From the NCBI GenBank assembly GCA_019752335.1, contig JAIEMJ010000036.1:186001-250000 (forward strand): DNA of 64,000 bases, read 5' to 3'. Positions 18,588 to 27,681 of this stretch are shown piece by piece (the first letter of the stretch is position 1; each line of letters opens with the position of its first letter). The notes beneath the pieces were generated by a model. The model made no database searches and was not told where the DNA came from. It was given only the letters and a program-made list of their open reading frames with translations. The position numbers and the translations under genes were made by a program. The stretch comes from Bryobacteraceae bacterium (GTDB taxonomy: Bacteria; Acidobacteriota; Terriglobia; Bryobacterales; Bryobacteraceae).

Positions 18588-21500
18588 TTACGGCGCGGCG
18601 CGGAAGATGGCGTTGAGTGACATGGCGCGCGTTACGACGACTTGCGTTACGCGGCCGCCGGACGGCGCGTCCCCGATCCATTGGAGGAAGTTGAAGCCCG
18701 GGTTGGGGTAGGCTTCTACCTGGACCACCGAGCCGAGCGTATAGCACTCTTCCCGCAGGAAGGGCTTCTCGCCAAAGACCAGGGTGGTGCGGAAGGTGCC
18801 GCCGTTCGCGGGTTGCGCTCCCACGCCGACGTAGTAGCATTGCACCTCGTAGTTCGCGGTGTAGGTAGTGTTGACGACGGGCGAGGGTACCGATGAACCG
18901 TTCGGCAGATTGCCCGGCGTGATGTCGACAAAGCGCCGGATGGCGCCGTCGGTGCCGCCGTTGGTGAACGGCGCGGCATTGAAAGTGAGTGTGCCGGGCG
19001 CGATGGTCATCAGTACGCTGCCGGTACCCTGCGCGCGGGAGGTGAGTCCGCTGACGGAGGACAGGAAGGAGATTGACAGGTCCGCCGGCGCGGGTGAACT
19101 GACGAAACGGATGGCCGCGGATTGGGCGTCGCACTGGGTTGAGACGGTGGCGGGGCCATCGAGCGTGAAGTCCGTGGGCGCGGTTCGGATGATCGGATTG
19201 CTGGAGGAGAACGGCTGGATGGTGATGAACCCGGCCGTGTAGCCGCTGGCCGGAGTCACCGAGAAGGAGAGGCGCGTCCCCGCGGCGTAGAAGCCGCCTG
19301 CCCCTGGTGAGGGGAAGACGTTCAGCACGCATCCGGTGGTCTGCCGGACGAGAAGCTGGTAAGCGGTCGGCTCAAAGTCGGCGATGAAAGACGCGGGGGC
19401 GCTGGGCAGTACCACCACTTGCGACAACGGAGCGTTCGCCAAGGTGGTGTTGGTGGAGGCGTTGCGCCAGCGGCGGAAAGTGTACTGGGTGAGGCCGACT
19501 ACCTGCTGTTGGGGGAATACGGCAAGAACGCGGGCAGGCAGTGCGGGCCAGTTGAAACGCTGCGAGTTGCTGACGACGTTGCCGTCGGCTTGTACCTGCA
19601 GGCCTACATTTGAGGGCGAAGTCCCCACGGTGATGGGGAAAAGGGTATTGTCACGGCACACCACCTCGAGGGTACTCGGAGCGGACATGGTGAGGGCAAC
19701 GCCCGGGCTAACGGTGCGCGGGACGTTGTTTCCTGGTGTGAAGGTGGCCGTGTTTACCACCCAACCGGAGGGCAGAACGATCGCCAGGGGTTGGGACGAG
19801 CCGGCCAGGTAGAAGCCTGGCAGCGGCGTCACCAGGCAGTTGCCGGTAACGACCACGGTGAGGCGGTGGAACGTATCGTAATTGGCCGTGTAGGACGCGG
19901 CGGACGCAGGCAAGGGCACCGTCTGAACGGAGGCGGTCCAGGCGGGGTTCGGCGTGCCGTCGAGCGACCAATCCCGGAAGCGGTACTCCGTGGCGCCACC
20001 CGGCGCGCTAATCACCAGCGGCGCGACGGTGACGGCGGCGGGGGCAATCGTCGTCGCGTAGTTGTCGAGCGCGCTGCTATCGCCCGAGACGCCGACCGTG
20101 GCGCCGATGCCCGGCGGATTCGTAGCGACTTCAAACACCGGCTTCACCGACGCCACGACGCCTTCGAAGCACTGGCCGGAAATCGCCGCGGCCAGCCCCT
20201 GCAGTTCCGCCGTGGTGAGTAAGCGGTTGTAGAACGAGAGTTCGTCGAAATCGAAGGCAATGGGCGAAAGGGGGTTCAGGCTGGGTTCGGACGAGGAGCC
20301 CACCAACATGGGGTTCGGATTCGCCAGACTGCCCGTGGGGTTCACGCCGGCTGCGGCGAGGTTTTCCGGGATGCCGTTCAAGAAAATGCGCGGCGCCGTG
20401 TCGCGGGGGACGAGCACCGTGACCATCGTCCATTGGTCCGGCCGGAGGGCGTTGTTGGCGGTCCAGATACCGAGGTTACCGCCACTGGCCAGCGACAGCT
20501 CGAGGCGGCCATTCACCAGGCGCAAGCGGTAGCCTTGCTCCACGCGGATGCCATTGGGCGGTGACGTGAAGGTCATCTTTTCGATGACGGTGCGGCTACC
20601 CGTGGACCCGGTGCGCGGATCGGCCGCCGGCTGGATCCAGAAGCCGAGGGAAAACGGGGCCGTATCAAAATTGAGCTTGGGCGTCGCGCCCAGCGTGCGC
20701 AGAGAACTGGTGCCTTCTTGCAGCCGAACGCCGCGGCCGACGCGGCCGGAGCCGCGAATGATGTTACCTGCCACAACCAGCGGTTCGTTCGGCGCGGTGC
20801 CGGAATCGTCGAACGGACCGGTCGCATTCTCGAAACGATACCAGCTGGACAGGCCCGGCGGCGGAGCTACGCAACCCTGATCATTGCGGGCGCAGTAGCC
20901 CGTGCCGGCGGACTCGATGATCGATTGGATGTCGGCGGCGGAAAGAAGCGACGTGAAGATGGAGACATCGTCAAAGGCGCCCAGGGTTTCGGAAGGGTCG
21001 GCGGCAAAGCCACCAACGTTCAGCGGACCGCCGCTGTTAATGCTGCTCGAAATCACGACGCCGCGGCGCGAGCCAAGCGTCTCCACGCGGCCATCGACGT
21101 AGAGGTCCGGCGCTTGCGCCGTGCGGTCCACCACGGCGGCGACGTGGTGCCAGCGGCCGTCGTCCAGGCGGGTGCGGTTGGCGACCCAGAAGTTTGAAGC
21201 GGCGCGCGGCAGGCCGGCGCTCGCCATCTGAAAGCGCAGGAAGCCATCTTCCAGCATCAGGCTGTAGCCGCCACCCGGACCGTTGTCGGCCGTCTGTTTG
21301 TCGATGATCGCGCGCCGGCCGTTGCCGGAGGGAAAGAAGCGGACCCAGGCGGCGAGCGAAAAGTTGTTGGTGCCGGCGTCGAGTTCGGCCGCGCCGTCGG
21401 TGGTGCGGAGCCCGCCCCCGGCGGGCACGCGGACGATTTGGACGGCCATGCCATTCTGGCCGGCTAGTTGCTCGCCGCCGCCACCCAGGTAGTTGTTGCG

Positions 21501-22463
21501 GGCGGCACGGTCGTTCCAGATCACGCCGGAGAGTTCGTCGAAGGAATACCAGGCCACCATGGACCGGCGCGCGGACACGGGGGAGCAGATGGGCGGACGG
21601 CATTGGCCGCTGGGGCCCGCTGCATAAAGACGCAGCAGATCGAACGGCGCCAGGGCGCGTCCGTAGAGCTGCGCTTCGTCGAGGTCGCCGGTGAATTTGG
21701 TGGGGCTGGTCTGATCGCCGCCGATGCGCAGCGGGCGCACGGAGGTGAGGGAGCCGCTGTAGCCGTCGATGGAGATGACCTGGAAGTCGTCGTCCGTGGC
21801 CGGGTCCACGGCGAAGACGATCCGCGTATTGGCCCGGTCGACGCTCACCGAGACGTAGTGCCATTGGCCGTCGTTAATCGGCTTGAGGTCGAAGGCGGTG
21901 AAGCCTTCGTAGAAATAGGGGGAGGCTGAGCCCATCAGCAACTGCAAACGGCCGGCGGGAGAAATGCCCACGGCCCAACCCTGCGGCGTCCGGCAGCCAC
22001 CCGCGCTGCCCATGCAGCGCTTGTCCAAAAATGTCGTGCTGGCCCCGGTGGTCCGTACCCACAGGGCGGCGGTGAAATTCTGCGTCGCGTAATTGAACGC
22101 GGTGGTGTTCGACACCTCCAGAAAGCTGGAGCCGTTGAAGCGCAAGGCTTGCCCGGACAGTCCAGGAATCAACTGGGGACTGCCGAACCACGCCGCGTCC
22201 GGCGCAAGATTGCCGACGCTGGCCGTCGGATTCGCCGGGCCATCAAAGTCGTACCAACCGTCCAGATTGGGCAATACCGTTAGACAAGAAGTAGCTTGTT
22301 CGGGTCCAGGCTCACCGGCGCCGGTATCAGGAGCTTGCCCTAGCAGGTCAAGCGCTAACAAGAACAAGGGACAAATTACCCGCAGACGAGGGAATCGCCT
22401 GCGCGATGGGGCCACCCCACACTGACTTGCGTCAGCGCGGAGCGCCTCCGAATTTTCCCACAT
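18588..22463 (-). CDS. Large secreted protein with three LamG domains and repeat C-terminus
   Basis: A 1291-residue protein. The N-terminal 45 residues carry basic residues and a hydrophobic segment (VICPLFLLALDLLGQ), a likely signal peptide. Three laminin-G/concanavalin-like jelly rolls follow at about 65-290, 300-520 and 530-765, each opening with a WYDFDG/WYSFDE/WYRFEN-type strand and holding ALWVRT/AAWVRF and DDGRWHHVAAVVD-type strands. The rest (770-1291) is about five divergent repeats ending in YTANY or IADFEPT, reminiscent of InlB B-repeat or Listeria-Bacteroides repeat modules. Such proteins usually bind glycans or proteins outside the cell. No catalytic motif or anchor is seen. It is tail-to-tail with DUF1501. 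Confidence 0.87.
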   Translation of the reverse strand: MWENSEALRADASQCGVAPSRRRFPRLRVICPLFLLALDLLGQAPDTGAGEPGPEQATSCLTVLPNLDGWYDFDGPANPTASVGNLAPDAAWFGSPQLIPGLSGQALRFNGSSFLEVSNTTAFNYATQNFTAALWVRTTGASTTFLDKRCMGSAGGCRTPQGWAVGISPAGRLQLLMGSASPYFYEGFTAFDLKPINDGQWHYVSVSVDRANTRIVFAVDPATDDDFQVISIDGYSGSLTSVRPLRIGGDQTSPTKFTGDLDEAQLYGRALAPFDLLRLYAAGPSGQCRPPICSPVSARRSMVAWYSFDELSGVIWNDRAARNNYLGGGGEQLAGQNGMAVQIVRVPAGGGLRTTDGAAELDAGTNNFSLAAWVRFFPSGNGRRAIIDKQTADNGPGGGYSLMLEDGFLRFQMASAGLPRAASNFWVANRTRLDDGRWHHVAAVVDRTAQAPDLYVDGRVETLGSRRGVVISSSINSGGPLNVGGFAADPSETLGAFDDVSIFTSLLSAADIQSIIESAGTGYCARNDQGCVAPPPGLSSWYRFENATGPFDDSGTAPNEPLVVAGNIIRGSGRVGRGVRLQEGTSSLRTLGATPKLNFDTAPFSLGFWIQPAADPRTGSTGSRTVIEKMTFTSPPNGIRVEQGYRLRLVNGRLELSLASGGNLGIWTANNALRPDQWTMVTVLVPRDTAPRIFLNGIPENLAAAGVNPTGSLANPNPMLVGSSSEPSLNPLSPIAFDFDELSFYNRLLTTAELQGLAAAISGQCFEGVVASVKPVFEVATNPPGIGATVGVSGDSSALDNYATTIAPAAVTVAPLVISAPGGATEYRFRDWSLDGTPNPAWTASVQTVPLPASAASYTANYDTFHRLTVVVTGNCLVTPLPGFYLAGSSQPLAIVLPSGWVVNTATFTPGNNVPRTVSPGVALTMSAPSTLEVVCRDNTLFPITVGTSPSNVGLQVQADGNVVSNSQRFNWPALPARVLAVFPQQQVVGLTQYTFRRWRNASTNTTLANAPLSQVVVLPSAPASFIADFEPTAYQLLVRQTTGCVLNVFPSPGAGGFYAAGTRLSFSVTPASGYTAGFITIQPFSSSNPIIRTAPTDFTLDGPATVSTQCDAQSAAIRFVSSPAPADLSISFLSSVSGLTSRAQGTGSVLMTIAPGTLTFNAAPFTNGGTDGAIRRFVDITPGNLPNGSSVPSPVVNTTYTANYEVQCYYVGVGAQPANGGTFRTTLVFGEKPFLREECYTLGSVVQVEAYPNPGFNFLQWIGDAPSGGRVTQVVVTRAMSLNAIFRAAP

Positions 22464-22550
22464 GGGGATACTATACCAGGAGTCCGGGGTTCCAAAACGG
22501 TACGGGGGGAACTATTGCTCCAGTACAGCTAAGGTTTACACCTGAGCCCG

Positions 22551-24047
22551 CTAGCGGACAATCACTTCGTCGCGGTCGTCGCTGCGGAAAAGCGATGCCG
22601 GCAGCCCGGCGCTATTCACCAGATTCGCGTCGGCGGGGTTGTTTTCCCAGGCATAGCGCACGGCGCGCGGGTCCGGCACTTGGGGGCTAGAGACCACCAC
22701 GGTGGCGCCGTCGATGCGCGCATCGGCGGGGACGTAGACCCCATCAGCGCCGGCGATCATAAAGCCTTTGGCAGGTCCGCCGCCACGCGTCTTCAGGCCG
22801 TCGCCGGCGTGCTGGAACCAGACGCGCATCGCGCTGCCTTCGCGGGTGGCTTGGCGGTAAAGGGGGCTCGACCAAACAAAGCCATTTTCGCCGTAGGCGA
22901 CGTGGCGAGCCGCCAAAGCGAGGCGTTTGGCGACGTCCTGCTTGTTTTTGGGATGGATGTCCTTATCCTCGCCGATGTCGTTGATGACGGCCATGCCGGT
23001 GCCGCGCAGGGCGAGGGCCTTCATCTGCCCTTCCTGCACCTTCATCCAATGGCCGTTCTTGGAGGCGTTGCCGAAGTTGGCCAATTGCACCCAGAAGAAG
23101 GGAAAATCACCCTGGCCGAAGGCGCGCCGCCAATCCTGCACCAGGGTCATCATGGCTTCGCCGTAGAGGTGGCCCTGGCCGCGACCGGCCTCGGTCTCGC
23201 CCTGGTACCAAAGCGCACCCTTGATGGTGTACTTCGTGAGGGGAGCGAGCATGCCGTTGTAGAGGGTCGACGGCTCGTGCGGATTCCCCGGACCCATCGG
23301 CGCCGCGGGCCGCGGGCCCGTCTTGCCGCTGTCTTCCCATTTCTTCAGCGCCTGCTCGTGGCGCGACTGGTTCTCGGGAAACTTCGCGATCACGTCGGCC
23401 CAGAAGGTGTTGAACGGCAGCAAGCGCGCGTTCCCGCTGAGCGCCGGGCCGCTGAGCCACGCGGCGATGGGCGTACCGCCCCAGGAGCTGTGAATCAGGC
23501 CCATGGGCACCTTCAGGTCCTGGTGGAGTTGGCGGCCGAAGTAGTACATCACCGCCGAGAAGTTGCGGACGGTCTCCGGCGTGCAGACCACCCACTTGGC
23601 TTCGATGTCGAGCACCGGTACATTGGCTGGCTTGCGCGGCACGAAGAACAAGCGGATCTCGTTCGAGGCGGCGCCGGCGATCTCCTGCTCGGCGTTGTTT
23701 GTCTGGCGGACCTCCCACTGCATATTCGACTGGCCAGAGCCCACCCAGACGTCGCCCACCAGGACGTCGGCGATGGTGAGCGAGTTATTGCCGCGAATGG
23801 TCATCTCGGCGGGCGCGGCGGGCTTCATCGGCGAGAGCCAGGTTTCCCAGCGCCCCAAGGGGTCGGCGGTGGTTTGCGCGGTTTGCCCACGGAAGGCGAC
23901 GCTGACGGCTTCGCCGGGCGAAGCCAGGCCAAAGATGCGGACGGGCGCGTCGCGCTGCACTAGCATATGGTCGCTGATGAGCGCGGGCAGTTTCACGTCA
24001 GCGTGGCACAGCAGCGCGCCGATCAGGGTAAGGAGGAGAGTCTTCAT
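22551..24047 (-). CDS. Sialate O-acetylesterase family protein (SGNH hydrolase)
   Basis: A 498-residue exported esterase that removes acetyl groups from sialic acid or other sugars in related enzymes. A signal peptide (MKTLLLTLIGALLCHA) precedes a beta-sandwich N-domain (LPALISDHMLVQRDAPVRIFG). The SGNH-fold catalytic serine sits in VGSGQSNMQW, and GALWYQGETEAG is the typical block containing the conserved Gln/Gly/Glu. A later IHPKNKQDVAKRLAL supplies the catalytic His (DIHP). Family length is normal. It is divergent from the flavoprotein gene. The neighbouring sulfatases fit a role in stripping decorations from glycans. Confidence 0.93.
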   Translation of the reverse strand: MKTLLLTLIGALLCHADVKLPALISDHMLVQRDAPVRIFGLASPGEAVSVAFRGQTAQTTADPLGRWETWLSPMKPAAPAEMTIRGNNSLTIADVLVGDVWVGSGQSNMQWEVRQTNNAEQEIAGAASNEIRLFFVPRKPANVPVLDIEAKWVVCTPETVRNFSAVMYYFGRQLHQDLKVPMGLIHSSWGGTPIAAWLSGPALSGNARLLPFNTFWADVIAKFPENQSRHEQALKKWEDSGKTGPRPAAPMGPGNPHEPSTLYNGMLAPLTKYTIKGALWYQGETEAGRGQGHLYGEAMMTLVQDWRRAFGQGDFPFFWVQLANFGNASKNGHWMKVQEGQMKALALRGTGMAVINDIGEDKDIHPKNKQDVAKRLALAARHVAYGENGFVWSSPLYRQATREGSAMRVWFQHAGDGLKTRGGGPAKGFMIAGADGVYVPADARIDGATVVVSSPQVPDPRAVRYAWENNPADANLVNSAGLPASLFRSDDRDEVIVR

Positions 24048-24106
24048 GCGGAGACATTATATCGAACGGGCCGGAATTTCCTAGGCTTCCGGTAGGATAT
24101 TAGGTC

Positions 24107-25387
24107 ATGGCCCCGAAGAAGTACGTTATCGCTGGAAACGGCGTCGCGGGAGTTACCGCCGCCTTTACGTTGCGCGCGCGGGATCCGCAAGCGCAAATTA
24201 CCATAGTGAGCGGCGAGGGGCCGTTCTTCTTCTCGCGTACGGCGCTGATGTACGCGCTCATGGGCCACATGGAGTTGCCGCAACTGGAGCCGTACGAGCG
24301 TTCGGTGTGGAAACGGGAGCGGATTGAACTGGTGCAGGACTGGATCACGGGCCTCGACGCGAACGGAGGCCGGCTCGCGACGCGCTCCGGCCGGTTGATT
24401 GCCTTTGACCGGTTGCTCCTCGCGACGGGCTCGCAGCCGAAGCGCCCATCGTGGGAGGGGCTCCATCAGGTGCAGTCCGGCCTGGTGAATTTCGTCACGC
24501 GGCAGGACTTGGAGCGCTGCGAGCAGTTGCTGCCGAAGACGCGCTCCGCCCTCGTGGTGGGCGGCGGACTGATTGGCGTCGAACTCGTCGAGTGCCTCGC
24601 GCATCATCGCATCCCGGTGCGCTTTCTGGTGCGTGAGCCGCACTTCTTTCCCGCAGCCTTGAGTGCGGCCGAAGCGGCCATCGTGGAGCGTCATTTGCGG
24701 GCGCGCGGCGTTGACTTGCGCACCGGCGTCGAGGTCACTAGCGTTCTGGCTGATGGGCACGGCCAGGTAAGCGGTGTCGAGAGCCAGGGCGGGGAAGTCC
24801 ACGCGGGCGACTTTCTGGGTGTCGCGATCGGCGTGACGCCCGCGGTGGACTGGCTACGTCAGGTAGAAACGCCACCGGCGCTAGGCCGGGGAGTGCGCGT
24901 CGACGCGGGCTTTGCGACGTCGCTGCCGGGCGTGTACGCCGCGGGTGACTGCGCTGAGATTGGCCCCGCAGGCTTCGTGGAGCAGCTCTGGTATTCGGCG
25001 AAGCGCCAAGGCGAACTCGCGGCCCGTGCCATGTTGGGTGACACGGTCAACTACACGCGGCCTACGTTTTACAACAGCTCCAAATTCTTTGAAATTGAAT
25101 TTACCTGCGTGGGTGCGTCGCACGCGGACGCGGCCGGCCGGGAGTACTTCGGCGCCTTGCCGGACCGGCCCGTCAGTGTCCGGCTGATCGAACGCGAAGG
25201 ACTCTTCGCCGGGATTAGCCTGCTTGGCTCGCGTTGGCGGCACGAGTATTTCGAGCGCTGGATCGCCGAACGGCGCACGGTCGCCTGGGTGGGGGACCAT
25301 CTGCCGGAGGCGCAGTTCGACGTCGAATTCGGACGCATACCGCTGGAGGCCATCCGGCGGCAAATTCAAGGTCAGGTGGCAGCGTAA
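24107..25387 (+). CDS. FAD/NAD(P)-dependent oxidoreductase (pyridine nucleotide-disulfide type)
   Basis: A 426-residue flavoprotein with the two dinucleotide-binding folds of this family. GNGVAG (residues 10-15) binds FAD and LVVGGGLIGVE (about 150) binds NAD(P)H. The late FAD motif GVYAAGDCAE is also present. There is no CxxxxC redox-active disulfide, so it is closer to ferredoxin, rubredoxin or nitrite reductase-like NADH oxidoreductases than to glutathione reductase. It has no leader and is cytoplasmic or peripheral. The membrane iron-sulfur protein follows after one base, which suggests that electrons from NAD(P)H pass to that protein, or the reverse. Confidence 0.92.
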   Translation: MAPKKYVIAGNGVAGVTAAFTLRARDPQAQITIVSGEGPFFFSRTALMYALMGHMELPQLEPYERSVWKRERIELVQDWITGLDANGGRLATRSGRLIAFDRLLLATGSQPKRPSWEGLHQVQSGLVNFVTRQDLERCEQLLPKTRSALVVGGGLIGVELVECLAHHRIPVRFLVREPHFFPAALSAAEAAIVERHLRARGVDLRTGVEVTSVLADGHGQVSGVESQGGEVHAGDFLGVAIGVTPAVDWLRQVETPPALGRGVRVDAGFATSLPGVYAAGDCAEIGPAGFVEQLWYSAKRQGELAARAMLGDTVNYTRPTFYNSSKFFEIEFTCVGASHADAAGREYFGALPDRPVSVRLIEREGLFAGISLLGSRWRHEYFERWIAERRTVAWVGDHLPEAQFDVEFGRIPLEAIRRQIQGQVAA

Positions 25388-25388
25388 C

Positions 25389-26426
25389 ATGGTTGCGAAC
25401 CGCTTCACCTATGACCTTACTCATCGCGGCATCTCCGCCTGGATGTTGAGTTTTTTACTCTTTGCCTTTTACCTCGACCTCTACTTCACCGAGCATTTGA
25501 GCGGCGTCGCGCACGCGCTTGGTCTCGACGGAAAGTGGACGCTCTACGGCCTGCTTTACACCATCGCTATTGTGGCGGGCGGCATTTATGTTATCCGGAA
25601 GTACCGCCACAATCGTTATCAGATCGTGCGGACTTGCGTCGTGATGGCAGTGCAGATCGTTTTCGGTTTTTCCGTGCCCAACTTACTCAAGTTCCTGCAC
25701 CAACCGGAATTCTACTTCAGTTACTTCTGGCCTTTGAAGCTCGACTATTTGAATCCTGGTTATTTATTCTCCTTGCCCTTACCCTATATTCTGTATAGTT
25801 TCCTGGCGGCCCTGGTGGCGGTGCCGATTCTGGGCGCTTTCTTCGGCAAGCGCTGGTATTGTTCCTGGGTGTGTGGCTGCGGCGGACTCGCCAATACGGC
25901 GGGCGACCCCTTCCGCCATCTCACCAGCAAGAGCAGCGCGGCTTGGCGTTTCGAGCGATTTTCGATCCACGCGGTGCTCGTTATTTCCGTCCTGCTGACG
26001 GTGCTGATGTTTGTGAGTTGGGGCGCGCGCGGCAAGTATCCGCAGCTGAGTGCTTTCACCACGAGTTTCCAGTCGGCTTATGGCCTGTGGGTCGGGTCCA
26101 TGCTGTCAGGCGTGATTGGTGTAGGACTTTATCCGCTAGGCGGTACGCGCGTTTGGTGCCGCAACTTCTGTCCGATGGCCGCCTTACTTGGACTTACTCA
26201 GAAAGTCGGCCGCTTTCGGATCGCCGTTAAGGAGAACATGTGTATCTCCTGCGGACTCTGCTCGCACAATTGCGAGATGGGCATTGACGTCCGGGCCTAT
26301 GCGCAAACGAATACCAGCTTCACACGGGCTTCCTGCGTGGGCTGCGGCCTCTGTGCCGAGGTTTGCCCCCGCGGCGTCCTACGGCTCGAAAATACGAGCG
26401 CGCTGGTTCAGATTACCGGAGTTTAG
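25389..26426 (+). CDS. Membrane 4Fe-4S protein, NapH/RdxA-like
   Basis: A 345-residue integral membrane ferredoxin. About six transmembrane helices are visible (near residues 15-35, 50-68, 78-100, 130-152, 192-210 and 232-250). Two motifs of the NapH/RdxA/CcoG kind flank them: CSWVCGCGG at 158 and WCRNFCP at 257-262. The C-terminal soluble domain holds two complete 4Fe-4S sites, Cys285/288/291/295 and Cys316/319/322/326. NapH-type proteins move electrons between quinol and periplasmic or cytoplasmic partners. Coupling to the flavoprotein one base upstream is strongly implied, but no terminal reductase is nearby, so the acceptor is unknown. Confidence 0.9.
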   Translation: MVANRFTYDLTHRGISAWMLSFLLFAFYLDLYFTEHLSGVAHALGLDGKWTLYGLLYTIAIVAGGIYVIRKYRHNRYQIVRTCVVMAVQIVFGFSVPNLLKFLHQPEFYFSYFWPLKLDYLNPGYLFSLPLPYILYSFLAALVAVPILGAFFGKRWYCSWVCGCGGLANTAGDPFRHLTSKSSAAWRFERFSIHAVLVISVLLTVLMFVSWGARGKYPQLSAFTTSFQSAYGLWVGSMLSGVIGVGLYPLGGTRVWCRNFCPMAALLGLTQKVGRFRIAVKENMCISCGLCSHNCEMGIDVRAYAQTNTSFTRASCVGCGLCAEVCPRGVLRLENTSALVQITGV

Positions 26427-26445
26427 CGATATACTGCGGGGCGTC

Positions 26446-27678
26446 ATGCAAAGACGTACTTTCTTACAATCGCTTACCGCGGCCGGAGCGGCTCATGTCG
26501 CCAGCCAACCTTCGCAGGCCGCCTTACCCAAAGCCAAGATCACGCGCGTGCGCGTCTATGAGCCGCCCAATCTGAATCAGCTCTTCAATCAGAGCACCAT
26601 GATCTGCACCGTCGAGACGGACGCCGGCCTGATGGGCGTCGGAGAAGGTGGGTCAAAAGATACTTTGGAGCAATGCGCCGGCACGTTGATCGGCAAGAAC
26701 CCTTTTAAGATTGAGGCCATCTGGCAGGAGATGTACATCGCCTGGTTCTACCCGCCGGGCCGCGAGAAGGTACACGCGCTGGGCGCGCTCGACATGGCGC
26801 TGTGGGACATCAAGGGCAAAGCGCTCGGCCTGCCCGTCCACCAGCTACTGGGCGGCACGGTGCGCAATCACCTGGAGTGTTACGCGACTGGTGGCGTACA
26901 GCGGCCGGCGGGCGCGCCGCCGCTCTCCTTGGGTGACCGCGCCAAGGCCACGATGGACGCCGGCTACCGCGCCTTCCGCATGGGCGCCGGCGATACGCAG
27001 CAGGGCGCGGTGTTCAATTCGCACGAGCGCGTCCGCAAGGTCGCGGCGGACTGCAAGGAAGTCCGCCAGGCGATCGGCAAGGACGGGGACTGGTGCATCG
27101 ACTTCCACCAACGCTTCGACTACAGCGACGCCCTGCGCGCCTGCCGTCTGATCGAGGAGTTCGAGCCCTACTTCGTCGAAGATCCCGTCCGCGACGAGCA
27201 CGCGCACCAGGATCTGCCCCGGTTGCGCCAGATGACCAGCGTGCCCTTGACCCACGGCGAGGAGTGGGGCCAGCGCTACGACTTCAACAAGCTGGTGGAG
27301 AACCACGATATCGACTACATCCGCGCCACGCTGCCCAACGTGGGCGGCATCACCGAGATGATGAAGATCGCCGCTATCTGCGAGACACACGCTGTCGGGA
27401 TCATTCCGCACTTCACCGGACCGATCTCCACGGCCGCGCTGGTGAACTGTCTCTCAACTTACGCGGGCCCCGTCATCATGGAGTACAACTACGGCGGCCG
27501 GCCGATTGAGCACCTGCCCGAGTGTCTGGACTTCAAGGACGGCAAGGCGCTCATCAATGACCGGCCGGGCCTTGGCGTCCGCGCGGATCTGACGAAGTGC
27601 AAACAGATTGGTGAAGTCACCCAGCCGGGCCGCCGGAATGTCTTCGTGCGCCCGGACGGATCACTCACGCACTGGTAA
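26446..27678 (+). CDS. Mandelate racemase/muconate lactonizing enzyme family protein (enolase superfamily)
   Basis: A 410-residue enolase-superfamily enzyme, most like sugar acid dehydratases. A Tat-like leader (MQRRTFLQSLTAAGAAHVASQ) is fused to the capping domain (AKITRVRVYEPP) and barrel. Candidate metal ligands are the Asp of WCIDFHQRF, the Glu of YFVEDPV and the Glu of THGEEWG. A general base His is likely in GIIPHFTGP. It begins 19 bases after the membrane ferredoxin gene, so it may share the transcript. Members with export leaders are common in Acidobacteriota and Planctomycetes, with the substrate unknown. Confidence 0.9.
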   Translation: MQRRTFLQSLTAAGAAHVASQPSQAALPKAKITRVRVYEPPNLNQLFNQSTMICTVETDAGLMGVGEGGSKDTLEQCAGTLIGKNPFKIEAIWQEMYIAWFYPPGREKVHALGALDMALWDIKGKALGLPVHQLLGGTVRNHLECYATGGVQRPAGAPPLSLGDRAKATMDAGYRAFRMGAGDTQQGAVFNSHERVRKVAADCKEVRQAIGKDGDWCIDFHQRFDYSDALRACRLIEEFEPYFVEDPVRDEHAHQDLPRLRQMTSVPLTHGEEWGQRYDFNKLVENHDIDYIRATLPNVGGITEMMKIAAICETHAVGIIPHFTGPISTAALVNCLSTYAGPVIMEYNYGGRPIEHLPECLDFKDGKALINDRPGLGVRADLTKCKQIGEVTQPGRRNVFVRPDGSLTHW

Positions 27679-27681
27679 AGC

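Noticed and set aside
22680-23963. Open frame of 427 codons on the plus strand opposite the sialate esterase
   Set aside because: Antisense shadow of a GC-rich gene; His/Arg/Ala/Gly-rich and without motifs, while the esterase on the other strand has full motifs.
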